From Plecoglossus altivelis (taxonomy: Eukaryota > Chordata > Actinopteri > Osmeriformes > Plecoglossidae): a stretch of DNA of 64,000 nucleotides. Position numbers and translations under genes: made by a program. The notes beneath the pieces were generated by a model. That model searched no databases, had not been told where the DNA came from, and was given only the letters and a program-made list of their open reading frames with translations. Shown piece by piece: positions 11,871 through 23,200 of this stretch (its first letter is position 1; every line of letters begins with the position of its first letter). The stretch spans positions 12,952,694-13,016,693 of the forward strand of contig BROE01000018.1 in NCBI GenBank assembly GCA_036571765.1. Reading direction: 5' to 3'.

Positions 11871-12149
11871 AAGAACTAGTCCTGGACAGTCCCTCAGTGT
11901 CCATTTGATTTGTTTGTTTAGGTTCAGACAAAGTTAAGGACAAATAGCCACTACAATAGCTATGAAATGTTTGTGAAGATTTTACCAGAAATTGGTGTAT
12001 CATGATGAATGGTCACAATACACAAGACAAACAATAACCACAACACCTACATTTGTGCCAATTACAGCCAAAAACACGCAGATTGACAGCCGGGCACAGA
12101 CAACAATAAATGTACGTAATTTAGTCTTTTAAGCCAATGTCTACATTTA

Positions 12150-12414
12150 CTTTTAATTGCAGTTGTTGCTGCTAAGGGTGGCCCAACCAGTTATTAGGTT
12201 TAGGGGGCAAACACTTTTTCACACAGGGCGATGTCGTTTTGGATTTTGTTTTCCCTCAATAATAAAAACTTGCTTTTAAAAAACTGCATGTTGTGTTCAC
12301 TAGTGTTATCTTTTACTAATATTTAAATTTGGTTGATGATCTGAAACATTAATGTGTGACAAACATGCAAAAAAAAATCTGGAAGGGGGTAACACTTTTT
12401 CACACCACTGTATA
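12150..12414 (+). mobile_element. 3' end of a Tc1-like transposon
   Basis: The sequence from GGTGGCCCAACCAGTTATTAGG through CTTTTTCACACAGGGC to TTTTTCACACCACTGTA is the 3' non-coding end and terminal repeat of a common fish Tc1-like element. The transposase part is missing. Confidence 0.65.
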
Positions 12415-13535
12415 ATGCTTTTTATATAGGAGGTTGTGCCGAGCAATTCACAAGGGTGAGTGAAAAGGAGATTGAGGCGTGTATAGGGCTTAAGCATACA
12501 CCTCGCAATGCCTAGATGGTCCCACAAACTGTAGGTTTCCGTTAATTACACAAGCAATGGTAGCATAACACTTTACCATTCACTTTTTCCCTTTTAAAAA
12601 GTTTTTTTTTTCTATGATGACGATTAATGGACCTCCATTAGCGAAACCAGTCAAAATATTACATCATTAGCTAGTCTTGTATATAGTCTTGTAAACATAT
12701 TTGGTTGATACTCTAGCTCATGGTTGGATCTTATACATCTAAGTGTGATTAAACGCAACAGTAAGAGATAAATAGAATTTGTTTTTTGGCCAGGCCCCAG
12801 AAGAAGAATTTGCTTCACCAGAAGAAGAAGAAAACAAGTGTGCGAGCCTTACTCTAACTCTGCTTACTACAATGCTCTCCCCAAGTGTAGGCAGAAAAAG
12901 AACAATAAGAATGTGTAACCTTTAAGTGGTTTAAACATTTTTGATTATGTTTCAAGATAGCATGTTTTGACCCCTTAAAGGTTCTCCAAAGTCTAGTAAT
13001 TAGTCAACTAAATGGTAAAGGTTTCGCAAATGTTATATATAAGCAATATTGTTGAATAATGGTTCAGGTAATGAGATTCAAGTACCAAAAAGGTGTAATA
13101 TGTCACTAAATGTTTCTTCAGAAATTGTGGAGCGCAGCATTGATACAGAGGAATTGTCCTAAATGGTCCCAGGACGTCCTGAAAGCCCCCGAAATTACAT
13201 CCTTCTATCCTTTGAAGAACTCCACGTTGCGACCAACAGGGGACTATTAGGAAATGTTTCAAGGTGATGTCCATAACACCAATTAGAAAACTAATATTCT
13301 AAGAATCTAATATTTCAAGCTGAAGAGATTTGGTTGGGTGCCAATACCAATTTGGGTATGCCTGAGGCTGAAAATACGCATGGAATATGTTTGCAGAACA
13401 GGTTGTATTGGAGTGCTGTCATTAAAACCATGCTCGCCTTCACCCACAGCACAAGTAGAGCTAACAGTGGTAGTGATGTGTCATTTGTGAACAATTTAAT
13501 CATTTTAAACGAATCCTCTCAGAGAGGGATTTGTT
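12415..13535. other. intergenic, nothing recognised
   Basis: No gene or transposon end recognised. There is a purine-rich GAAGAAGAA stretch at about 12800-12835. Confidence 0.4.
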
Positions 13536-13539
13536 CCTT

Positions 13540-14165
13540 TTTCTCTTGGCCGTGCATCGGGACTGTTAGATGCATCGGGTCATCTCCCGACTGGGTCTTC
13601 AGGTATGAGTCTTTAGATCCTTTGTCACGTGACATGATGTGACCTAGGCACAGTACTGGGAAGTAGAGGAAAACATCAATCAAGTGTGTCTTACTCTGAT
13701 TTTCTACATGATATTTTAATCCAAGACCATGTTATTTGAATTGAAAGTTTGTGTTAGATAACATTTTGAAAGAAAACTTAACAGTTAAACATAATTATTT
13801 CATTTTAAATGATAATTTATTGTCTGGCATTTAAGTGAAAATAATAAAGCCTGTCAGTAGGACTTCAGAACAAATATCAAAGGGGAAAAGAAATGAGGTA
13901 TCTGTTCCCTCTGCAGGTCATAAAAAATATCGAAAAACTCAGACACATGGATCTTTAACCTGAACACTCAGTCGGCAGAAGAACGGATCTTTAACCCAAA
14001 GACACAGTCGGGAGGTGAACAATACCCTCATTCTGATATGAGTCTTTGGATAATTTTTCATGTGACCTGCATAGGTTCAGTAATGGTAGGGGAAACCAAA
14101 ACCAAGAGAGACTTCAGGTGTGTTTGACTTCATACAGTGCTGCAGGCACCTGAAGCAGTGAATTC
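13540..14165 (-). repeat. unclassified dispersed repeat, copy B (inverted relative to 481-1185)
   Basis: The reverse complement matches copy A: CTATGCAGGTCACATGAAAA, then AAAGACTCATATC, and near 14120-14165 CTGCAGCACTGTATG followed by TCAAACACACC. Inside it, a 36-bp unit starting GGATCTTTAACC is tandemly duplicated (13949-13984 and 13985-14020). Class unknown. Confidence 0.5.
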
Positions 14166-15262
14166 TAGTCAAACTTGTCTTGTCCGATTTGAGATGGCTA
14201 AGGCTATGTCACTGTGACGTATGCATCATAGCATCGTGAGATCGATTCGAGAGCAGCCGGCTGTATAGCCAAGCACAATTTTTTAAAATGCAACTGCACG
14301 AGGTCTGATGATGACACAGCTAGTTTACGGTTAGCCAGACTCACACACGACAGCTTTGACACGTGTTGTGCATTCACTCTGACATGTTCAGTTTTGCCAA
14401 TACTCAAATGCGGACCAAGCAGTACAATTACATTTGATAGTTTAGCCTAGTATTGCTGGAGAGTGTTTTAGTTTGCATCTTCACTCACGGAACTAAAGCT
14501 AACTAAAGTTTTTCTGATTCGGATTGTCTTATCAAACCTCAGAGTGAGTTTTAGCCTGAGAAAGAGAGAGAGTTTAACTTAGCCCGATACATAAAATTAC
14601 ACATCAGTGTACTGGTTTGTGCAAGTGCAAGTTCTAATGAAAAACCCATTTGTAGCCAAGTGGTTCGTCAGCAAAAAAGTAAGCGCTTGCTCGGTGTGTC
14701 TAAGCAGGTGTGTCTGACTTTACTAAGCCATTTATAACTCCTCCCCGACTGCAAGTGGCAGTCCCCCAAGTGGCAGCCAAGCCTGTAGATTTGGAGAAAA
14801 CACCAGACCTCTTTCCATAAATGAAGACAACACCAGGTTTAGGTCGTGTTCATGTCTCTCCATTCTGAAGGCTGGAGGACCATCTTTTATAGGGCACAAA
14901 AATGTAAACAGATTGTGGCAGTCAGGCAGTGGCAGAAAAATTGACTTGCAGCTCTCAACTCATGATCCTGACCTGACTAAAGATCATAGTTGGAGCTCTT
15001 TCTCCAGACCCTAAACCTTATTAACCCTGACACAAACACAATATACCTGTTTTAACAGCAAGCTAACATGAGAAACATGTATACAATGACTAGTCCTACT
15101 GATTAATAATGAATGTGAGCACACAGGAAGTTCAAATTTATTCCACACTATGCAGATATGAATACTATATAAAGGAAACATTTAATAGTGTGTTGGTAGC
15201 ATTGCAAGTTGTGTGTATGTTTATATCGTTGAGGATTACCATGGACTTTTATTATATCTGTT
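14166..15262. other. intergenic, nothing recognised
   Basis: No supported gene. Short open frames lack family signatures. Confidence 0.4.
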
Positions 15263-15264
15263 TA

Positions 15265-16731
15265 CTACAACCCCACATCAGAAAAAGTTAGGCCAGTATG
15301 GAAAACACAAACAAAGAAAGTAGTGATTTCAAAATTTACATTGACTTGTATTTCATTGCAGACAATGTGAACACAAAATATTTCATGTTTTGTCTTTTCA
15401 ACTTAATTTTATTTGTAAAACATCCTCTCATGTCATTCAGACCTGCAACACATTCCAAAAACGGTTGGGAGAAATTTGGGGCTAGTAATCAGCTAAATTG
15501 GTTAAATAATTATGTGATTTGAAACAGGTGATGTCAACAGGTGATTGTAATCATGATCTGGTACAAAAGCAGCAACCAAGAAAGGTTTAGTCCTTTATGA
15601 GCAAAGATGGACCAAGTATTGCTAGTTTGCCAAGAAATGCATGAGACGATTATTGAAATATTTAAAAAACAATGTTCCTCAAAGAAAGATAGGAAGACCT
15701 ATGCTTGTCACCTTCAACAGTGCATGACAAAAAAGATTCAAAGAATGTGGAGGAATTTCAATGCATAAAGGACAAAGGCGCAGGCCTAAGCTGAACAACT
15801 GTAATTTCCGATCCCTTGGGTGGCACCGCATCAAGAATTGTCATTCATCTATAAGCAATATCACCACATGGGCTCAGGACTACTTTGGCAAACCTTTGTC
15901 AAGTACCACAATACATAGTTACATCCACAAATGCCAGTTAAAACTGTACCGTGCCAAAAGGAAGCCCTATGTTAAGTGTCCAGAAGTGCCGTTGACTTCT
16001 CTGGGCTTGGAGGCATCTGGGATGGACCATCACTCAGTGGAATCAGTATTTTTAGGGAAAATGCATGCTGTGCACTTCAGACCACAGAAAAGGCCCATCC
16101 AAACGTTGCTTGCATCAAGTCTGTCATGGTATGGGGTTGTGTCAGTGCCCTTGGCACTTCTGTGATGGCACCATTAATGCTGAAAAGTACAGGGGTTTTG
16201 GAGCACAATATGCTGCCTTCAAGAAGACATCTTTTCCAGGGACATTCATGCACATTTAAACAAGATAATAAAAAAACACATTAAAGTCCTGGTTGCGGAG
16301 GAAGAGGATAGAGGTACTTGACTGGCCGGCCAGCCTGCAGTCCCGACCTGTCTCCAAGAAAATGTGTGGTGCAGTTTGAAGTGCAAAATGCGACAAGGAA
16401 GACCCTGTACCCACCGTAAGAATTTTTCACTGCAAGAATGGGACAAAATTACACCTGAAACATGTCATCACTTGGTGTCTTCAGTACCTAAACATCTTTA
16501 AGTGTTGTGAAAAGGAATGGCAACATTACACAGTGGTAAATGCTTTACTGTTCCAACTTTTTGAAAATGTCTTGCAAAAACCAAAAAAAGATTTGTTCTT
16601 AAACAACAAATCACAAGGAATACATTAATGTGCTGTCTTGTCTGCAATGAAATACAAGTCAGTCAATTTAGAAATCAATACTTTTATTTGTTTTCCATAC
16701 TGTCCCAACTTTTTCTGATTTGGGGTTGTAG
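15265..16731 (+). mobile_element. Tc1/mariner element with both terminal repeats and TA duplication
   Basis: Starts CTACAACCCCACATCAGAAA and ends with the reverse complement of a closely matching sequence, TTTCTGATTTGGGGTTGTAG. TA dinucleotides at 15263-15264 and 16732-16733 are the target duplication. The inverted repeats remain similar over at least 100 bp. Length is 1467 bp, close to full size for the family. Two other pieces of related elements lie at 21621-21838 and 50762-50975. Confidence 0.85.
15761..16500 (+). pseudogene. decayed Tc1-like transposase
   Basis: One frame (about 15761-15990) encodes ITTWAQDYFGKPLS and then QLKLYRAKRKPY, the region between the DNA-binding and catalytic domains of this lineage. 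After a frameshift it continues as SVMVWGCVSA (near 16120) and LEHNMLPSRRHLFQG, then the DN of the catalytic DDE triad (FKQDN). The C-terminal PACSPDLSP motif follows after stop codons. Frameshifts and stops make it non-functional, so the element cannot move itself. Confidence 0.75.
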
Positions 16732-16830
16732 TATTCTGGCAAACACGTTACCATATGTTTGTGTATTAAGTGTAACTTCAGGCACATTACAGAAACGTTT
16801 GTAGAATTTGTTAGTTGAGTGACAATTAAT

Positions 16831-16865
16831 TGTTTAACTGATAAATACTACTTATCAGTTAAACA
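16831..16865. repeat. perfect 14-bp inverted repeat (hairpin)
   Basis: Arms TGTTTAACTGATAA and TTATCAGTTAAACA are perfect complements around a 7-nt loop. It lies about 0.6 kb upstream of the proposed rabep2 start. Each arm contains a GATAA motif. Function unknown. Confidence 0.6.
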
Positions 16866-16930
16866 GTTTGAAGTAGCAGATACTTTCCGCATTTATGTTC
16901 AAGGTTCCGTGTCTGCCACATTCGTATTAA

Positions 16931-16946
16931 CTTGCGCATGCGTAAG
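16931..16946. promoter_or_regulatory. NRF1-like palindromic site upstream of rabep2
   Basis: TTGCGCATGCGTAA is close to the TGCGCATGCGC core bound by NRF1, a common activator of housekeeping promoters. It sits about 530 bp before the rabep2 start codon. No TATA box was seen nearby, so it may be part of a TATA-less promoter. This is inference from motif similarity only. Confidence 0.3.
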
Positions 16947-17474
16947 GATACTTGTGTGAAAACCGTTGAATAGCGAATAGTGAATAGTTGTAGTGAATAG
17001 TGAATGGTTGTATATAAGGAGATATGCAAGCCTAACTTATTTAGTTTAAATTTTCATTTTGAAAATGTATTGATGGATACTTTGATTTTTTTGGTTTTAT
17101 TTGGGAATGAGTCGTGTATTGTTATGCATGTAATGGGTAGGCATATATGAAAATATATAGATGCATGATATACTGTGTGAAATGTCAGTACTAAATTAGA
17201 TTTTCAAGCGTATTTGTGTTCCCGCCTCTTCTATGGAGACACTAACCTTTAGTTAAGTACACAAATCTTGTTTGCAAGTACATACATTTTTGTTAGAGCT
17301 TCCTGACGAGTTTCATGGCATACTCGAAAGGATGATGACGCAATATCCGTTGTTTCATACAGGGAAGTCGTTTCCTGAAGTTGTCTTGGAGATAGCTTAT
17401 TTGCCTGAACATAGTTTGATAAGTTAACATTGAGTTATTTATCAAACTCATTAAAAACAAATGGTTTGTGTCAA

Positions 17475-17517
17475 ATGGATTTGCTAGAGAAAATAACATC
17501 TCAAAATGAAGACGTTG
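17475..17517 (+). CDS. rabep2: rabep2 exon 1 (start exon, residues 1-14)
   Basis: ATG followed by 14 codons (MDLLEKITSQNEDV) and a strong donor G|GTAAGT. It ends in phase 1, exactly what exon 2 needs (G|AC gives Asp). No other candidate start exon upstream was found. An overlapping upstream ATG at 17461 opens a short frame ending at a TAG, which could damp translation. Confidence 0.65.
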
Positions 17518-20143
17518 GTAAGTAGCCTACAGAACATCGGCTTGCTACAGTCGGTAGACAAAAAACAAGTTAGTTACTCAAATGATAAGTGTTGTATCTG
17601 CTGGCTCTCCTACATGACGGTCATGTCAATAAATGATTGTGGATATCAAAATTATATTAGTTGGACCTGAAGCAGTCAGTGTCAGGTATTTATTTTTTTG
17701 AAGGGAAACACAGTATTAAGTATTAAGTAAGATAGCTAATTGGCGACAAAGCCCTGTCAGGTTTTAGCCCTAGATTGACTAAATCCTGTTCTGTTACGGG
17801 GTTCATGCGAGTTTGACTCTCCTTAATAAACTGAAAAGTTTGACCAACAACAGGTGGCTGAAGCCTGCCAGGATAGGGTTAACCCGTTTATCGTAGACAT
17901 ATATTTCATATAGATTGAAATGTGTTACGGCAATGAGTAATGTGTTGACAGTTGTGACAATTTGACTTTGACATGGCACACTGAAGACTTCCTTAAAACT
18001 GGTGTCGTACCTAGGCACTTATCCCACTGGCCTCAATAGCGCGTGTGCACTTACAGAAGCGGAGCGAAGATAAACTTCGAATTCAACTCTTAGTCTTATT
18101 GGAGACTTGACAGAGTTTTCCATAGTAATATTAACATTTGTTAAACGTACATAAATACGTTTGTGTCTTTTACATCAAGGCGACGTGTGAATTGTTTAAT
18201 GCAGTGGTTCTTAACCTGGGTTCGATCGAACCCCAGGGGTTCGGTGAGTCAGTCTCAGGGGTTCGGTGGAGGTCAAGACACACACCTGACTCATATGATT
18301 ATATGAATTTAAAAAAATATTTCAGTTTTTCAATTAAGAAGGGTTCGATGAATGCGCATATGAAACTTGTGGGGTTCAGTACCTCCAACAAGGTTAAGAA
18401 CCACTGGTTTAATGCGTCGTTTAGTATTGCAGATACATTAACAGCGTTTTCCTAAGTTTTACATTGCCGTTCACCATAGCTACATAGACCGACTGATTGG
18501 CATGTCTATATGACTCTAAATCACATACAGTTTCATGAACGACGCATAAAAAAATGTACCCGTTGCCTTACAGTAAAAGACAAATTAACTTATTTATGTT
18601 GACAAATTAGTCACATGTACTGTAGTATTTCTCCTGGCTGAAATGTTTCTCCTAATTGTCTATTTTAGTTTTGTGTAATGTTTAAATTGAGTTCATTTGC
18701 TAAGTAGTTTTCTTTCGTTTTCCTTTCAATAGTCATGTGTTTATTTTCATTAGAAAATGTTTACTTAGGTTAACTTTTAATTAGTTAATTTTGTATTTTT
18801 TATGGTTTAGCAATTTATTATACTTCATTTCCATTGGGTGAGGTCAATGGCGACGAAAGGGGTTCAGCTGTGGCAGACCACCATGCACCAGGGTGGGCCT
18901 ATTTCTTTAATTTATTTTTTACCAGTCGATCAGTCATCAACAGTCAGCAAGCCAAGAGCAGAGCAGAGCAGGAGAGGGCAAGTAGGCCTTAATCTTTTGG
19001 ATTTCTTGCCTGCAAATCATTGGATAAACCATTTCAACCTCCATCATCTGGAATGGACTCACTTTGTATTGCGTAAACCACATACCTGGCCACTGCTTCT
19101 CAGTGATTGAGTTGTGTTGAGTCTTTAGTTTGAGCACGCCAAGTGTGTCAGTTCTTTGACATATAGTCACTACACTTTTGAGGGGGGAAAAAACTTAAGT
19201 CTTCCACATTATTATGTGTTACATTTAAGAGGTGAATTAGAAGTGCATCAGTTCAACTTTTCTGAGTGCTAGCGGGCTCCTGCAGCCAGGGAATGCAAAT
19301 CCAGGCAGGATTAAGTGCCTTGGCACAACACCTGTCTCATGTGAAGTGATTTTGGGTTTACTTTCTAACAGTACTGTAATGATCACCTTGCAAATGAAGT
19401 GTAATCACATAAAATGAAATTGAAGGCAAAATCAGCAAGGCTTGTTTTCAGACACAGTGGAGAATCTACAGTCACAGTTAGCTGATTGCAGAGCTCAACT
19501 GGAGCACTGGCAGGGTGTGGCAACAATTTGTGAGCTGAGCAAACAGGAGGAGCTGGTTGAGCTACAGAGACAGTGTGACCAGGAGATCCAGTCTCTCCAG
19601 GAGGCTCTCAGAGGTATGTATTTGCGAGATTTTACTGTGGTCAACAGAAGATATTTGTCAAAAAGTATCGACAAGTGAAACTTGCTCTTATTATTAGAGA
19701 CAGTGTCACAGTATGAGGCGAGAATATCTACACTGCAGTCTGAGCGGGCCCAGTGGCGGAACAACAGTGGAGTCGCAGATAAGGTGTGTTTTGTTTATGA
19801 GGTACAAAAGTGTGATACTTCAAGATATATCTTATATATAATTTTTATATAGTACATTTACATTATATTATATATAATATATATATATATATATATAGTA
19901 TATAGTATACTATATATATATATATATTATTATTATAATTACCTTAATTCTACCTTACATTCTACCTTAATTCTACCTAATTCTACGTGGCATTGATTCA
20001 ACAAAGTGCTGAAACCATTCTTTAGAAATGTTTGCCCATATTGATAGGATGGCACATCCAGGGCACGAAGCTCCAATTCCACCACATCCCAAAGGTGGTG
20101 GAACGGGATGTGTGTGTGTGTGTATATATATAATATATATATT

Positions 20144-20208
<65 letters not shown>

Positions 20209-23200
20209 CCCGTTCCACCACCTTTGGGATGTGGTGGAATTGGAGCTTCGTGCCCTGGATGTGCCATCCTATCAATATGGGCAAACATTTCTAAAGAATG
20301 GTTTCAGCACTTTGTTGAATCAATGCCACGTAGAATTAAGGTAGTTCTGAAGGCGAAAGGGGGTCAAACACAGTATTAGTATGGTGTTCCTAATAATCCT
20401 TTAGGTGTATATGTGTGTGCGTGTGCGCGTGCGCGCATATAAACATGCACGTTATTTACCTAAAGCTTTTTCCTTTGTAGTTGTTGTTATTTTGGCCTCT
20501 TCTTTTTGTTAACAGAGCAGTGTAAAGAAGGATAAAGGAAATTCAGGAACCTGTGCGTCAGAGAGCCAGACATCAGAATCACCCACCAATAGTTTCCAAG
20601 AACCAGAAGTCAGAATTCAGAGTGACAGACCATACAGCCTTTCAACAGAACTTGAAGTTGAAGGGACAGGGCTTACAATGGAAGGGTATTTCTCCCAGAA
20701 CTGCGACAGTGCCTCTCTCTCCTCCTTCTTGCTGGACACACCCTCTCTGCTCAGGCGCCCACCCCCTCAGGATGATACTGCATCTCTGGTATCCACGGGA
20801 ACACTTGTGCCCGAAGCAATCTACTTACCACCCCCAGGTCACCGACTGGTTACACACAGTGACTGGGATGCACTGAACACCCAGGTAAATAAACCTGAAT
20901 AGCCTTTAACACTCATACATTGCCACATAATTTACAGAAAAGGCTTGAGCATCCACCTAAAATACTCATATTGTATTTTCAGCTCTTCAAATCTTGAACA
21001 CTAGTTAGCTATGTGTCTTGTGACAATGTATCACAGTGACAAGTGGTTGATGGCTAATTTTAACCAGTCAAAAAGCTGCATGAAACGTAACATCGAACAA
21101 ATCATGTTTAATTGAAACGTTAGATAGAGTGGTAGACCAGTCACTATCAGCTAACATTAGACACATACTGTAAAGAACACTAAGTAGCAAGCATTCCGTA
21201 AAGAAATTAAAACAGGTTGCACTGTAACAATCATTTACAAATCTGTTTTGAGGTTGCACAGATAATATTTTGGGAGCGTATGCAATCAAAATGGTTGAAA
21301 TTCAAGTCCTGATAGGGCTGTGCGATATTATCAAAATCTTATATCCTGAGATGAGATTATTTCACAGTTTTATGGACAATTTAAGCCTTTATGCAGAAGA
21401 TGATTCCTGTTGAAGGTATAAAAATAGTTGGGATGGGGAACTGTTTACCATGATGTAACATGTCCTGTTTTATAAGCAGTTTGATGACATCTGGGCATTG
21501 AGGTTTTGAGTGTCTAGAGTTTTAGTCCCTTTCTTGCCTTATATAGGTTTCCAGCTGCTGATGTGTTCATGGTCATGTTTGACGTAGTTTTAATTTCGTT
21601 ATGCGCTAAATGTTCTCTACAGGTGAAAGATCAGGACTTCAGGCAGGCCAATTCAGCATCCGGACTATTGTACGATGAAGCCATGCTGTTGTAATAGTTG
21701 CAGTATGTGGTTTTGCATTGTCTTGTTGATGGCCTTCCCTGAAATAGACATTCTCTGAAGGGCAGCATATATTGCTCCATAACTAAATATATAAATACCT
21801 TTCAGCATTCATAGTGCCCTCTAAAACATGCAAGCTGATGTAAGGCATATATCTCAGCAGATCTTTGCCATTAACACCAAACTTGGTATATGGACTCAGG
21901 ACCCCGTTCTAAAGACGTCCCAAAAATAATTTTACCTTTTGGTGCCACTGCCATAAGCAAAGGTTTGATACAGGTTACCTCCTGACCATCCCTCAAAAAT
22001 GTTTTAATGGTTTTTTGATTTTCAAAACAGTTTGTCCAGTACAGCGAATCAAAATTGACAGCAGTCAATTTCAGCAGTCAAACCGCCAAACAGTTGTTGG
22101 GTCGTATCTTAGCAAATCTTTGATGAATTCACACCAAACTTGTCATGTGGATGTTAAAAAAAAATCATCATTTGATCTGCTTGATCGCCTCATTCATTTT
22201 TTTTCCAGATGTATTTTCTTATTGCATTTTCTATTATGTACTCAACATATTAAAAAATACTTATGTTAGATTTTCTCATTTTCAAGGCTCTAAACTATGA
22301 TAGCTTTGGTTACATATGCTCCCTCTGTGCGTCCTCAAATATATTTTAGAGTGTGGTGGACTACTTGTACATATTTAATCCGACAGGCTCAAGTGGACAC
22401 TGCCCCTTTGAAGGTGCAGTTTTGGGCTTCTTTGTGGTTAGCAAGCTACATTTCTGTCTTTGTTGGCCTTCTTGAATAAACAACACACAAAGTGTGCCGA
22501 AAGGGATAAGTTTGCTAACCTTGCATCTCTTCAACTTCTTAAAGGAGCATTTGTAACGTTAAAGGTTTTACCTTCATGACCTTTGCGAGCCTTTTACACT
22601 GTCATGACTTTCTTCACACTACATACTGCTGTTCACATTGGGTTTGATGTAGACATGTGCTCTCTCTTGGACAACAGGTGGTGGAGCAACAGGGAGAGAT
22701 GAGTCGACTGAGAGAGGAGACTGAGCAGTTGGAGAAAGAACTAGAAACTCAGACAGCTGAGACACAAAAGAAGGTGAAATGAACACCCACATAAACACAA
22801 ACTTACTAAAGATATCAGCTCCGTATGGAGGACTTTTTTCAAAACCGTTGTGTGTGTGTGTGTTTTGCAGGTTTCAGTTCTCCAGTTTCAGGTTCAGACC
22901 TCTGAAGGCCTGCTACTGGAGTTGCAGAAGTCTTTCAGCCAATCACAGAATTCCGTACAGAACCATCTGGTGAGTAGCCAGCGAGAATTTCAAGTATATT
23001 TGTTGTGTAAGCGTATATACTTATCAGCCACTTTATTAGGTATACCTGTTCAATTGCTACTTCAATTCAGCCAATCATATGGTTGCACGTCAATGCATGT
23101 ATGCAATGTAGACCTGATCAAGTCAACTTGCTGAAGTCTGAAACAAACATCTGAATGAGTAAGAAAGGGGATTTAACCCTAGTGCTGCATTGGGGTCACT

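Noticed and set aside
20022..20294. Overlapping ~88-codon open frames on both strands with long CVCVCV or HTHTHT runs
   Set aside because: They are translations of the palindrome and its (CA)n/(GT)n core. Both strands encode the same protein only because the DNA is palindromic.
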